Below, piece by piece: positions 1 to 6,168 of a stretch of 64,000 nucleotides of DNA (within the stretch, counting starts at the first letter, position 1; every line of letters starts with the position of its first letter). The DNA is taken from assembly GCF_003864255.1 (NCBI RefSeq), contig NZ_QWEZ01000001.1, forward strand, positions 1,798,001 through 1,862,000, read 5' to 3'. The stretch comes from Aestuariirhabdus litorea (GTDB lineage: Bacteria > Pseudomonadota > Gammaproteobacteria > Pseudomonadales > Aestuariirhabdaceae). The notes under the pieces were generated by a model. That model worked only from the letters and a program-made list of their open reading frames with translations. It was not told the origin of the DNA and searched no databases. A program made the position numbers and the translations under genes.

Positions 1-95
1 GGACCAAAGTGGCCACCAGCCCCCCTCCGGGCCCAACGCTCTTCGCAAGAGCGTTGTCGAACCACGTTCTCATCAACCGACCACTGGACCAACGA

Positions 96-127
96 AAAAG
101 AGCCCAACCTTTCGGTTGGGCTCTTTT
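96..127 (-). terminator. Duplicate tRNA-Arg terminator (distal)
   Basis: The 14-bp perfect stem (96-109 with 114-127, loop TTTC) ends in a U-run when read on the minus strand. It is identical to the terminator at 278-309 and lies next to the truncated tRNA fragment rather than an intact tRNA, so it looks like the product of a local duplication. Confidence 0.8.
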
Positions 128-134
128 CCTAATG

Positions 135-153
135 TGGCGCGCCCGGCACGATT
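135..153 (-). pseudogene. 19-nt tRNA-Arg 3'-end remnant
   Basis: These 19 nt match the CCA end, the acceptor strand and part of the T arm of the intact tRNA-Arg at 317-393. The match stops abruptly at 153, where unrelated sequence begins. The fragment keeps the same terminator on its downstream side, so one duplication event probably carried both. Confidence 0.75.
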
Positions 154-277
154 GACCCATAGCGGCCTCCGGGGCCGCTATGTCCAAAGGCTGCGTCGCT
201 GGCGCTCCTGAGTCCAACGCTCTTCGCAAGAGCGTTGTCGAACCACGTTCTCATCGGCGGGCTCGCTGTCCCAACGA

Positions 278-309
278 AAAAGAGCCCAACCTTTCGGTTG
301 GGCTCTTTT
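278..309 (-). terminator. tRNA-Arg copy 1 terminator
   Basis: A 14-bp perfect stem (278-291 with 296-309, loop TTTC) with a U-run on the minus strand begins 8 bp past the CCA end of tRNA-Arg copy 1. Near-identical terminators follow the other tRNA-Arg blocks. Confidence 0.88.
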
Positions 310-316
310 CCTAATG

Positions 317-393
317 TGGCGCGCCCGGCACGATTCGAACGTGCGACCGCCTGGTTCGTAGCCAGGTACTCTATCCAGCTGAGCTACGGGCGC
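317..393 (-). tRNA. tRNA-Arg(ACG), copy 1
   Basis: A 77-nt cloverleaf on the minus strand. The acceptor GCGCCCG pairs with CGGGCGC, the anticodon loop CTACGAA gives anticodon ACG (read as ICG after deamination), and the T arm is GCACG-TTCGAAT-CGTGC. The CCA end is encoded. It decodes CGU, CGC and CGA. It is the most distal of four copies and is transcribed from its own promoter at 408-436. Confidence 0.97.
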
Positions 394-407
394 TGTACAG
401 GGGCGTG

Positions 408-436
408 ACTATAGTCAGTTCACTCGACAGAGTCAA
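408..436 (-). promoter_or_regulatory. tRNA-Arg copy 1 promoter, overlapping gspS 3' end
   Basis: On the minus strand, TTGACT (431-436) and TATAGT (408-413) are separated by 17 bp and lie 14 bp upstream of the mature tRNA. The same pair of hexamers at the same spacing precedes tRNA-Arg copies 2 and 4. Here the -35 box and most of the spacer are inside the last codons of the gspS-like gene, which encode its Val-Asp-Ser-Val-Glu end. Confidence 0.8.
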
Positions 437-2333
437 CTTCACCGGCTGGATTTACCTCATCCTGTAACGCAGCCCCCCAGGTTTCATCCGCTAATACCCG
501 CAGAGGAAAGAGGTCGCTGTCCGTCGTGATCAGGGGTGACCGGTCCGCCCGGATACAGGCCGCCGAAAACTTTCCATCCACAGTGAAGGTACCTACCTGC
601 ACAAAGTAGTCCTCCAGTTTCGGCAAGGGATATAGCTGCTGGTAAACCTGATCCTGTTCTGAAAACTGACCCGAGCTTGCCTCCAACAGCTGGTGGCCCG
701 GTCCCACCATGCTGATATTAAAACCGCAGCGCCCTGCTATTGGTTTGGCAACATAGCCTTTCTGGCTCAGGGTGCTGTCCAGCTCATAGGCCGAATGCAA
801 CAGGCAGGGGTGGTTCGGAAACAGCTCCCAGAGGACAGGGAGAATCGCCTTGTTACTCGGGACTAACGTCCACAAGGGCTCGTACACCATAACGCCGGGG
901 CGCAGCAAAAGATCCACCAGGCGGGGGACCCCCGCCCGCGCTCGGGTTTGACCAATCGCCGCCAGTGCGGCCTCCTCGTCACACTCCTCACGCAGCTGGT
1001 CCAGCGCCGTTTCCCAGGCCCAGGTTTTCCACACCCAGTTGATGCGCTCTCCGTCAGCGTCGACCACATGGCCCTCGGGGTCCCACCCCAGCCCGCGCAT
1101 ACCCACAACGGGTTTGCAGCGGATTCCAGCCGCCTCAGCCGCCGCCTGGATATAGAGGGCATGGTACTGCTCCTCTGCATCCTCGTCCTGCAGGATATGC
1201 AGTGGCCCTTCCGTCTCACTGCTGTGCCAAGCGTGGACCAGGTCCGCAAATAGTCGCCCTCCCGGACAACGCCCCTGCTCCACCCCCGCTGCCTCGAACC
1301 ATTGCTGTTGGAGTTTGCCCGCCTCCAGATAGCACGAGGCAGAGTCGGCATTATACTCATACACCTTGATCCCCTCTTTTGACACCGCAAAGTCAAAGCG
1401 CCCAGTGATCATCTCATTGCGGCGATTATTCCAGGACGCCCTTAAGCGCGGCCAGATCGAGCGAGGCAGGTTGAAACGCTGCAACAGGCCATCATCCATC
1501 AGCACCCGATGGGTGGCATGCATAAACATGGCGTGCAGATCGTTAGTGGCGTGTTTGAGCGCCTTCATCGTACTCTCAGAAATAGACAACCAGGCACAGC
1601 GGTCCGCCTCAAACCGCGCGAGGTAAGCGCCCCCCATCGCGTGACCATAGGCCTGCTCGTCGGGAAGACTCTCGTTTAGCCAACTGCGGGGGGGAGATTC
1701 CGAAAGATGATTGATTTTCAGGTCATGAACAACGGGGGATTTTTTTTCAGGTTCTGCACCCGCCTGGTCAGCACTTTGAAGCATCCAGCCAAGCACCTCT
1801 GCCTTATCACAATGGATAAAGCAGGCGCCATCGGCATCGACCTGCATCGGAATTTCACGGGCATAGTCGAAACCCTCTTCCCAGAGGTTATGCCCGACAT
1901 TCTGCTCGGCGATGCGTACCCGGTCCTCTAACACTTCAGTAATCACCGCCACGTGCCCGGTATCGACGAAAGCGCCCCCCTCGCCCCAGATCAACAGAGC
2001 ACCGGGCTCAGGACGACGGAAAGAGCCATTACGGATCGCCTGCAGGGGCAGCATGGTGCGATCCTCTACTCGCTTGACCGTTCGCAGGTCAAAAATATCG
2101 TAGGCCATGGGAACCCCTTCGAACACGTAACCGTGGTTGAGGTAGAGCCAACGGCGAGCAAACTCGACACACTGCCATTTGTACCCCATAAAGTGGCCGT
2201 CGAGATAGCTGCGGTAGGATTCCCGGTCCGGATACTCCTGAGGGTCGGCACTGGGGTAGTGGGAGGAGTAGACAGGCACCCCTCCGGGGGCGACACCCAA
2301 TTGAGTGCCAAAGCGAGCGGGTTGACTGTCCAT
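420..2333 (-). CDS. gspS: Bifunctional glutathionylspermidine synthetase/amidase
   Basis: Predicted to join glutathione to spermidine using ATP and to hydrolyse the product. The 637-residue length is close to the 619 of E. coli GspS. The N-terminal CHAP amidase domain (about 25-190) has the triad candidates Cys55 (in YKWQCVEFARR), His127 (in DTGHVAV) and Glu143 (in IAEQN). The C-terminal ATP-grasp synthetase domain spans about 200-625 and includes the glycine-rich segment GRCGFNISMVGPG. It sits inside the split tRNA-Arg array, divergent from the acyl-CoA dehydrogenase gene. Its last codons overlap the tRNA-Arg copy 1 promoter. Family membership is clear. In vivo substrates are inferred from the E. 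coli enzyme, and related amidase/ligase proteins with other substrates exist. Confidence 0.9.
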   Translation of the reverse strand: MDSQPARFGTQLGVAPGGVPVYSSHYPSADPQEYPDRESYRSYLDGHFMGYKWQCVEFARRWLYLNHGYVFEGVPMAYDIFDLRTVKRVEDRTMLPLQAIRNGSFRRPEPGALLIWGEGGAFVDTGHVAVITEVLEDRVRIAEQNVGHNLWEEGFDYAREIPMQVDADGACFIHCDKAEVLGWMLQSADQAGAEPEKKSPVVHDLKINHLSESPPRSWLNESLPDEQAYGHAMGGAYLARFEADRCAWLSISESTMKALKHATNDLHAMFMHATHRVLMDDGLLQRFNLPRSIWPRLRASWNNRRNEMITGRFDFAVSKEGIKVYEYNADSASCYLEAGKLQQQWFEAAGVEQGRCPGGRLFADLVHAWHSSETEGPLHILQDEDAEEQYHALYIQAAAEAAGIRCKPVVGMRGLGWDPEGHVVDADGERINWVWKTWAWETALDQLREECDEEAALAAIGQTRARAGVPRLVDLLLRPGVMVYEPLWTLVPSNKAILPVLWELFPNHPCLLHSAYELDSTLSQKGYVAKPIAGRCGFNISMVGPGHQLLEASSGQFSEQDQVYQQLYPLPKLEDYFVQVGTFTVDGKFSAACIRADRSPLITTDSDLFPLRVLADETWGAALQDEVNPAGEVDSVE

Positions 2334-2397
2334 CGTGGGTGATACACCTGTAAGGAGGGTAAATAATCACCACCGTATAGCCAATTTTTCGGGTTTC

Positions 2398-2435
2398 GGA
2401 TAGAGGGGTTGATAAATATTTTTGCCCCCCTATCC
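2398..2435. promoter_or_regulatory. Imperfect inverted repeat between divergent genes
   Basis: An 11-bp inverted repeat with one mismatch (2398-2408 with 2425-2435) lies in the 205-bp gap between the divergent gspS-like and acyl-CoA dehydrogenase genes. The sequence between the arms is AT-rich. It could be an operator or a transcript hairpin, and nothing in the sequence decides which. Confidence 0.3.
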
Positions 2436-2538
2436 CGGCCGCTTCGCGCCGGGCAACCCGCCATTGATCTCAACGCGTCAACAGGCTAGTTTTGCTTTTA
2501 ATATCCCACCCTCCGTGCCACCCACATCGAGCCCCCTA

Positions 2539-3696
2539 ATGGACCTTTCCCTTAACGAAGACCAGACCATGATCCAGGAGATCGCCCGTAAATTCGCCCA
2601 GGCTGAATTGGAGCCCCTGGCCGAACAAATTGACCAGCAGGGTAACCGGGTGGCATTCCTGAATAACCTGAAACAGCTGGCCGAACTCGGCTTTATGGGG
2701 CTCAACATCCAGGGTGAATACGGCGGTGCCGAAGCGGGCACCCTGGTATTCAGCCTGGCGATCACTGAAATAGCCAAAGCCTGCGCCTCGACTGCGGTAA
2801 CCATGTCGGTCACCAACATGGTGGCCGAAGTGATACAGGCGGTCGCCTCGGAAGAACAAAAACGGCGCTATCTGCCCAAGCTGTGCAGCGGCGAATACGC
2901 GGCCGGCGGGTTCTGCCTGACGGAAACGACCGCCGGCTCAGACCCCTCCAACATGAAAACCAGTGCCGTGCTCGAGGATGACCAATGGGTACTCAACGGC
3001 GCCAAACAGTTTATTACCAGTGCAGAATTCGCCGGGATCTTTGTCGTCTGGGCGGTCACGGACAAGAGCGCCACGAAGGGCAAAGGAATCTCCTGCTTTC
3101 TGGTAGAGAACGGCACCCCCGGCCTGATCATCTCCAAAGCGGAGAAAAAGATGGGGCAACATGGTTCAATCACCAACGAGGTGGTATTCGACAACTGCCG
3201 GATTCCCAAAGCAGCCCTGATGGGAGAGCTCAACCAGGGGTTCAAGGTTGCCGTCGGTGAGCTGGCAGGCGGACGCATCGGCATCGGATCCCTGGCACTG
3301 GGTGTAGGCTTGGCGGCGATGGATTTCGCCCGCCAATACCTGAAAGAGCGCCAACAGTTTGGGCAGCCACTGGCTAACTTCCAGGGGCTACAGTGGATGA
3401 TGGCTGACGCTTACACTGACCTCGAGGCAGCACGGCTTCTTCTGATGAGTGCTGCCGACAAAAAGGAGAAGGGCCAACCCTTTGCCAAGGAGGCCTCCAT
3501 GGCCAAGCTGTTCGCCAGTGAAAAAGCCAACGCGGCCTGTTACACCGCCCTGCAACTGATGGGCGGCTACGGCTACATCAGGGAGTATCCACTGGAGCGA
3601 TACGTCCGCGATGTGCGCATCACCACCATCTACGAAGGCACCAGCGAGATCCAGCGAATCATCATCGCCCGCGAGTTGCTGCGCGAAATCGCCTGA
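2539..3696 (+). CDS. Acyl-CoA dehydrogenase
   Basis: An FAD-dependent enzyme that introduces the alpha,beta double bond into acyl-CoAs and passes electrons to ETF. The chosen ATG gives 385 residues, typical of the family, beginning MDLSLNEDQ. The frame is open further upstream, but that extension is not conserved-looking. The N-terminal helical domain, the middle beta domain (FCLTETTAGSD, with the ITSAEFAGIFVVWA strand region) and the C-terminal helical domain are all present. Glu366 in IYEGTSEIQ is the expected catalytic base position of short- and medium-chain enzymes. The substrate chain is not determinable. The ribosome-binding site is weak. The gene lies alone between two tRNA-Arg units, so it was probably inserted into the array. 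Confidence 0.92.
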   Translation: MDLSLNEDQTMIQEIARKFAQAELEPLAEQIDQQGNRVAFLNNLKQLAELGFMGLNIQGEYGGAEAGTLVFSLAITEIAKACASTAVTMSVTNMVAEVIQAVASEEQKRRYLPKLCSGEYAAGGFCLTETTAGSDPSNMKTSAVLEDDQWVLNGAKQFITSAEFAGIFVVWAVTDKSATKGKGISCFLVENGTPGLIISKAEKKMGQHGSITNEVVFDNCRIPKAALMGELNQGFKVAVGELAGGRIGIGSLALGVGLAAMDFARQYLKERQQFGQPLANFQGLQWMMADAYTDLEAARLLLMSAADKKEKGQPFAKEASMAKLFASEKANAACYTALQLMGGYGYIREYPLERYVRDVRITTIYEGTSEIQRIIIARELLREIA

Positions 3697-3759
3697 CCCA
3701 TACCCTGCGGTCAACCCATAGCCTGACGCAGACAGCCTTAGCTATCCAGCGAAGGGACA

Positions 3760-3852
3760 CCAAAGGCTGCGTCGCTGGCGCTCCTCGGTCCAAATTTCTC
3801 CGGGAGTAATTTGTCGAACCACGTTCTCATCGACGGCTCGCTGTCCCAACGA
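3760..3852 (-). repeat. tRNA-Arg-linked repeat, copy beyond tRNA-Arg 2
   Basis: This repeat matches 184-277. It carries the same 26-nt motif (3760-3785), a hairpin (3791-3813), the shared flank after the hairpin, and a matching run into the terminator. The hairpin stem differs from the 34-56 and 215-237 copies at four base pairs, and both partners change each time (C-G to A-T, G-C to T-A, C-G to T-A, T-A to C-G). One T-T mismatch is present. Together with the tRNA at 3892-3968 it accounts for the 469-bp gap between the acyl-CoA dehydrogenase and the sulfotransferase remnant. Confidence 0.78.
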
Positions 3853-3884
3853 AAAAGAGCCCAACCTCTCGGTTGAGCTCTTTT
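3853..3884 (-). terminator. tRNA-Arg copy 2 terminator
   Basis: A 14-bp stem with one internal C-A mismatch (3853-3866 with 3871-3884), loop TCTC, and a U-run on the minus strand. It lies 7 bp past the tRNA CCA end. Confidence 0.85.
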
Positions 3885-3891
3885 CCTAATG

Positions 3892-3968
3892 TGGCGCGCC
3901 CGGCACGATTCGAACGTGCGACCGCCTGGTTCGTAGCCAGGTACTCTATCCAGCTGAGCTACGGGCGC
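3892..3968 (-). tRNA. tRNA-Arg(ACG), copy 2
   Basis: A 77-nt tRNA identical to copy 1 across the mature sequence, with anticodon ACG and an encoded CCA. It stands alone, 3.5 kb from copy 1, with its own promoter and terminator. Confidence 0.97.
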
Positions 3969-3983
3969 CGTACAGCGCCGCGT

Positions 3984-4012
3984 ACTATAGTGATTTCGAC
4001 CCCCGGAGTCAA
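3984..4012 (-). promoter_or_regulatory. tRNA-Arg copy 2 promoter
   Basis: TTGACT (4007-4012) and TATAGT (3984-3989) on the minus strand, 17 bp apart, are followed by a GC-rich discriminator typical of growth-rate-regulated stable-RNA promoters. The stretch 4013-4165 beyond it shows nothing further. Confidence 0.82.
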
Positions 4013-4165
4013 ATGCTGACCAACTCCGCTCCAGATAATGGAGACTTCGGTAGGTGGCCGATGCAGATGCTGGTCTATAGTTCGTATCAATATCCGCTAC
4101 AGGTCATCGAAAGGCGAATGGCCACCGACCTTGTCGCCCCGCCCCATTGACGGACCCCAGTCGCC

Positions 4166-5095
4166 ATGAGCTACTACCAGAAGCTACGCCCCTCCGCCCG
4201 CCAGCTACTCGTCGGCAGCCTCCCTGCGCCACTCAACCCCAAACAGCGAGTGGTGGTGTCCGGGGTTCCTCGCAGCGGTAGCTCCTGGCTTGGCAAAACC
4301 CTCTCCCTCTGCAAAGGGGTGGACTACTATTTCGAACCCGATGAGGCGTTGGGGCCCGGCTACTACGACAAATACCTCGCCGCCGGGGACCACGACGAGC
4401 GGCTGCTGAGCCATATCCGGCGCTCCCTCAAGGGTCAGGTTGTGAATGAGTATGCCATTGCAGAAAAGGGGCTAAGGGAGATTATGTACCGCTCCCTTGC
4501 CGACGTGGTACTGCTTAAATGGGTACGCATGTCGCTGGCGCTCGACTTTTTCGCGGCCCATTACCCTGATATACAGGTGGTTCAGCTGGTTCGACACCCC
4601 GCCCCCCAGTTTCTCAGCTGGCGCGAGCGGGGGTGGGACCCAGCACATGTCCTGCGAGGGCTCTGCCGGCAACAGCCGCTCATTAATGGCCCGCTACGGC
4701 AGGCAACATGCCGAGCAGATGAAAAATACTCAGGAGTTCTGGGCTAGCGCCGGCACCCTCTGGGGAGCAATGACCAGCATGCAGCTGACGGTTCACCGTC
4801 CGCACTGGATATTAAAAGAACATGAGTGGTACTGCGCCGATCCGGCGCCTCGAATACGCTGGCTGGCCGAAACACTAGGGCTTGACTGGACAGATCGTGC
4901 TGAAGAGTTCCTCTCTCCCGCCCGCAGCAAAGCCTCAGGGCCAGGTTATGGGGGCGACGCGACTCGACTCGGGAACTGTCCAAGTGGCGCTCCCAGGTAA
5001 GCTCACAGGAACTGGCCACCATCGCCTCGGCTATTGAGCCCTTTGAGTTGCCATTCTATCCCGGCCTTGACGCTGAGAGACATTGGAGCGGATAA
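4166..5095 (+). pseudogene. Sulfotransferase-family gene with two compensating frameshifts
   Basis: The first part reads as a PAPS-type sulfotransferase. A 5'-phosphosulfate-loop-like segment GVPRSGSSW is at residues 33-41, and a 3'-phosphate-binding-like segment VRHPAPQFLSW comes later. That frame ends at 4747 in unlikely sequence. From roughly 4640-4690 the coding signal moves to the next frame (MARYGRQHAEQMKNTQEF and onward). Near 4945-4960, beside a run of five G, it returns to the original frame and ends at the TAA at 5093-5095 (ELSKWRSQ and onward). The two shifts cancel. The gene may be recently dead, or the assembly may carry two indel errors. The full product would be about 310 residues. 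Confidence 0.75.
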
Positions 5096-5178
5096 AGTAG
5101 GCCACCACTACCCGGCTCCAACCTTCTGCGCGACGCGGTGACTATTGACCTGATATCAACCGACCACTGGCCCAACGA

Positions 5179-5210
5179 AAAAGAGCCCAACCTTACGGTT
5201 GAGCTCTTTT
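5179..5210 (-). terminator. tRNA-Arg copies 4-3 terminator
   Basis: A 14-bp stem with one mismatch (5179-5192 with 5197-5210), loop TTAC, and a U-run on the minus strand, 7 bp past the CCA end of copy 3. The sequence just beyond it (about 5157-5178) matches 74-95 but lacks the hairpin found in the other repeats. Confidence 0.85.
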
Positions 5211-5217
5211 CCTAATG

Positions 5218-5294
5218 TGGCGCGCCCGGCACGATTCGAACGTGCGACCGCCTGGTTCGTAGCCAGGTACTCTATCCAGCTGAGCTACGGGCGC
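5218..5294 (-). tRNA. tRNA-Arg(ACG), copy 3
   Basis: A 77-nt tRNA identical to the other copies, with an encoded CCA. It lies 23 bp downstream of copy 4 with no promoter between them, so the two should be cut from one precursor. Confidence 0.97.
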
Positions 5295-5317
5295 TAATCT
5301 ATTTCGCGTTGCTAAAG

Positions 5318-5394
5318 TGGCGCGCCCGGCACGATTCGAACGTGCGACCGCCTGGTTCGTAGCCAGGTACTCTATCCAGCTGAGCTACGGGCGC
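5318..5394 (-). tRNA. tRNA-Arg(ACG), copy 4
   Basis: A 77-nt tRNA identical to the other copies. It is the first gene of the only remaining tandem pair. The pair corresponds in position to the start of the E. coli argVYZQ array behind serV. Confidence 0.97.
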
Positions 5395-5411
5395 CTTTAG
5401 CAAGCGCGCGT

Positions 5412-5440
5412 ACTATAGTGATTTCCTACCCAGGAGTCAA
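5412..5440 (-). promoter_or_regulatory. tRNA-Arg copies 4-3 promoter
   Basis: TTGACT (5435-5440) and TATAGT (5412-5417) on the minus strand with 17-bp spacing, followed by a GC-rich discriminator. The hexamers and spacing match the promoters of copies 1 and 2. The stretch from here to the terminator at 5565 shows no other feature. Confidence 0.84.
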
Positions 5441-5564
5441 ACCCAAACCACAGTACACTTAAAAAACCACAGGGCTGAGGCTTCGCCACTGGGTGGCTCG
5501 TTTCCCATGCTACGCATTGTGCGAACCGCGAGGCTTCTCAACCTCTTTCTCCGGATATTAAAAG

Positions 5565-5612
5565 ACACAAACAAAAATGCCCGGCTAAAAAGCCGGGCAT
5601 TTTTGTTTGTGT
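5565..5612. terminator. Perfect 22-bp hairpin terminator after tRNA-Ser
   Basis: A perfect 22-bp inverted repeat (5565-5586 with 5591-5612, loop AAAA) has a GC core and flanking A/T runs, so it can terminate in either direction. It begins 3 bp past the tRNA-Ser CCA end. It separates tRNA-Ser from the tRNA-Arg genes, which in E. coli share one transcript. Confidence 0.92.
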
Positions 5613-5615
5613 ATA

Positions 5616-5705
5616 TGGCGGAGAGGGAGGGATTCGAACCCTCGATACAGTTTCCCGTATATACCCTTAGCAGGGGCACGCCTTCAGCCACTCGGCCACC
5701 TCTCC
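5616..5705 (-). tRNA. tRNA-Ser(GCU)
   Basis: A 90-nt class II tRNA on the minus strand. The acceptor GGAGAGG pairs with CCTCTCC, the anticodon loop CTGCTAA gives GCU, a long variable arm is present, and CCA is encoded. It decodes AGU and AGC. It sits just downstream of csrA, as serV does in E. coli. A possible -10 box TATTAT followed by GC-rich sequence lies upstream, with no convincing -35. Confidence 0.97.
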
Positions 5706-5775
5706 AACGCGCGCAATAATACCAGATTCAGAATAAAAACAAAGGGCATCGGAGAAAAAACTAAAGCGCGGCGGC

Positions 5776-5952
5776 TTATTCCTCGTCCTTCTCCTTTTGA
5801 ATGCGCTGGTAGATCTCTTCACGGTGAACAGCAACCTCTTTAGGCGCATTCACACCGATGCGGACCTGATTACCTTTCACTCCCAAAACGGTGACAGTAA
5901 CCTCGTCACCGACCATCAGGGTTTCTCCTACCCGGCGAGTCAAAATCAGCAT
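5776..5952 (-). CDS. csrA: Carbon storage regulator CsrA
   Basis: A 58-residue RNA-binding homodimer that binds GGA-containing leaders and blocks translation or changes mRNA stability. The protein starts [18 protein letters not shown], and the conserved [16 protein letters not shown] follows. Both RNA-contact regions of the family (LTRR near the N terminus and VAVHREEI) are intact. A good AAGGAG ribosome-binding site precedes the ATG. The position after lysC and before tRNA-Ser is the standard gammaproteobacterial arrangement. Transcription may come partly from lysC read-through, as the 216-bp gap has no clear U-run terminator. Confidence 0.98.
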   Translation of the reverse strand: MLILTRRVGETLMVGDEVTVTVLGVKGNQVRIGVNAPKEVAVHREEIYQRIQKEKDEE

Positions 5953-6112
5953 AATTATCTCCTTGTTTCCGTTAGCACCCCCCTGCAGTCACCGCAAGAA
6001 ACGGCTCAGGCCCGGACGCTCAACTTATTCATGCCAGCTCACCCTGGGGTCAGTCTTGGCCTCAATGCCAACTACCAAGCAAGTTGGTAGCCCACGTTTT
6101 AAACACTCCCAG

Positions 6113-6138
6113 TTTAGCCTGTGATTGCACAGGCTAAA
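6113..6138. promoter_or_regulatory. 11-bp perfect hairpin between lysC and csrA
   Basis: A perfect 11-bp inverted repeat (6113-6123 with 6128-6138, 4-nt loop) lies 30 bp past the lysC stop. A second, 7-bp hairpin is at 6072-6090. Neither has a U-run on the minus strand, so they look more like 3'-end stabilisers or processing sites than intrinsic terminators. Confidence 0.45.
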
Positions 6139-6168
6139 TGCGTATTTCTACTGCTCTTTACCGGAGTT

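Larger units (their letters stand above)
1..316 (-). repeat. tRNA-Arg-linked downstream repeat block
   Basis: This gene-free stretch follows tRNA-Arg copy 1 on the minus strand and is built from repeated parts. It has two copies of a 23-nt perfect hairpin (34-56 and 215-237), two copies of the tRNA terminator (96-127 and 278-309), and a 19-nt piece of the tRNA-Arg 3' end (135-153) lying exactly 182 bp from the same sequence in the intact tRNA. A further hairpin with a 10-bp stem (158-182) follows the fragment. The 26-nt motif at 184-209 recurs identically at 3760-3785. No ORF fits the stretch. It resembles, by layout only, the tandem repeats carrying a tRNA 3' end that follow E. coli tyrT. 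Confidence 0.8.

Noticed and set aside
3984-4165. A short gene between tRNA-Arg copy 2 and the sulfotransferase remnant
   Set aside because: No start codon with a ribosome-binding site leads to a frame of useful length. The promoter accounts for the first part of the interval.
317-5394. A tRNA-targeted integrative element among the tRNA-Arg copies
   Set aside because: No integrase, excisionase or phage-like gene lies between the copies. The truncated tRNA tail is 19 nt beside the same terminator, which fits tandem duplication better than an attachment-site pair.
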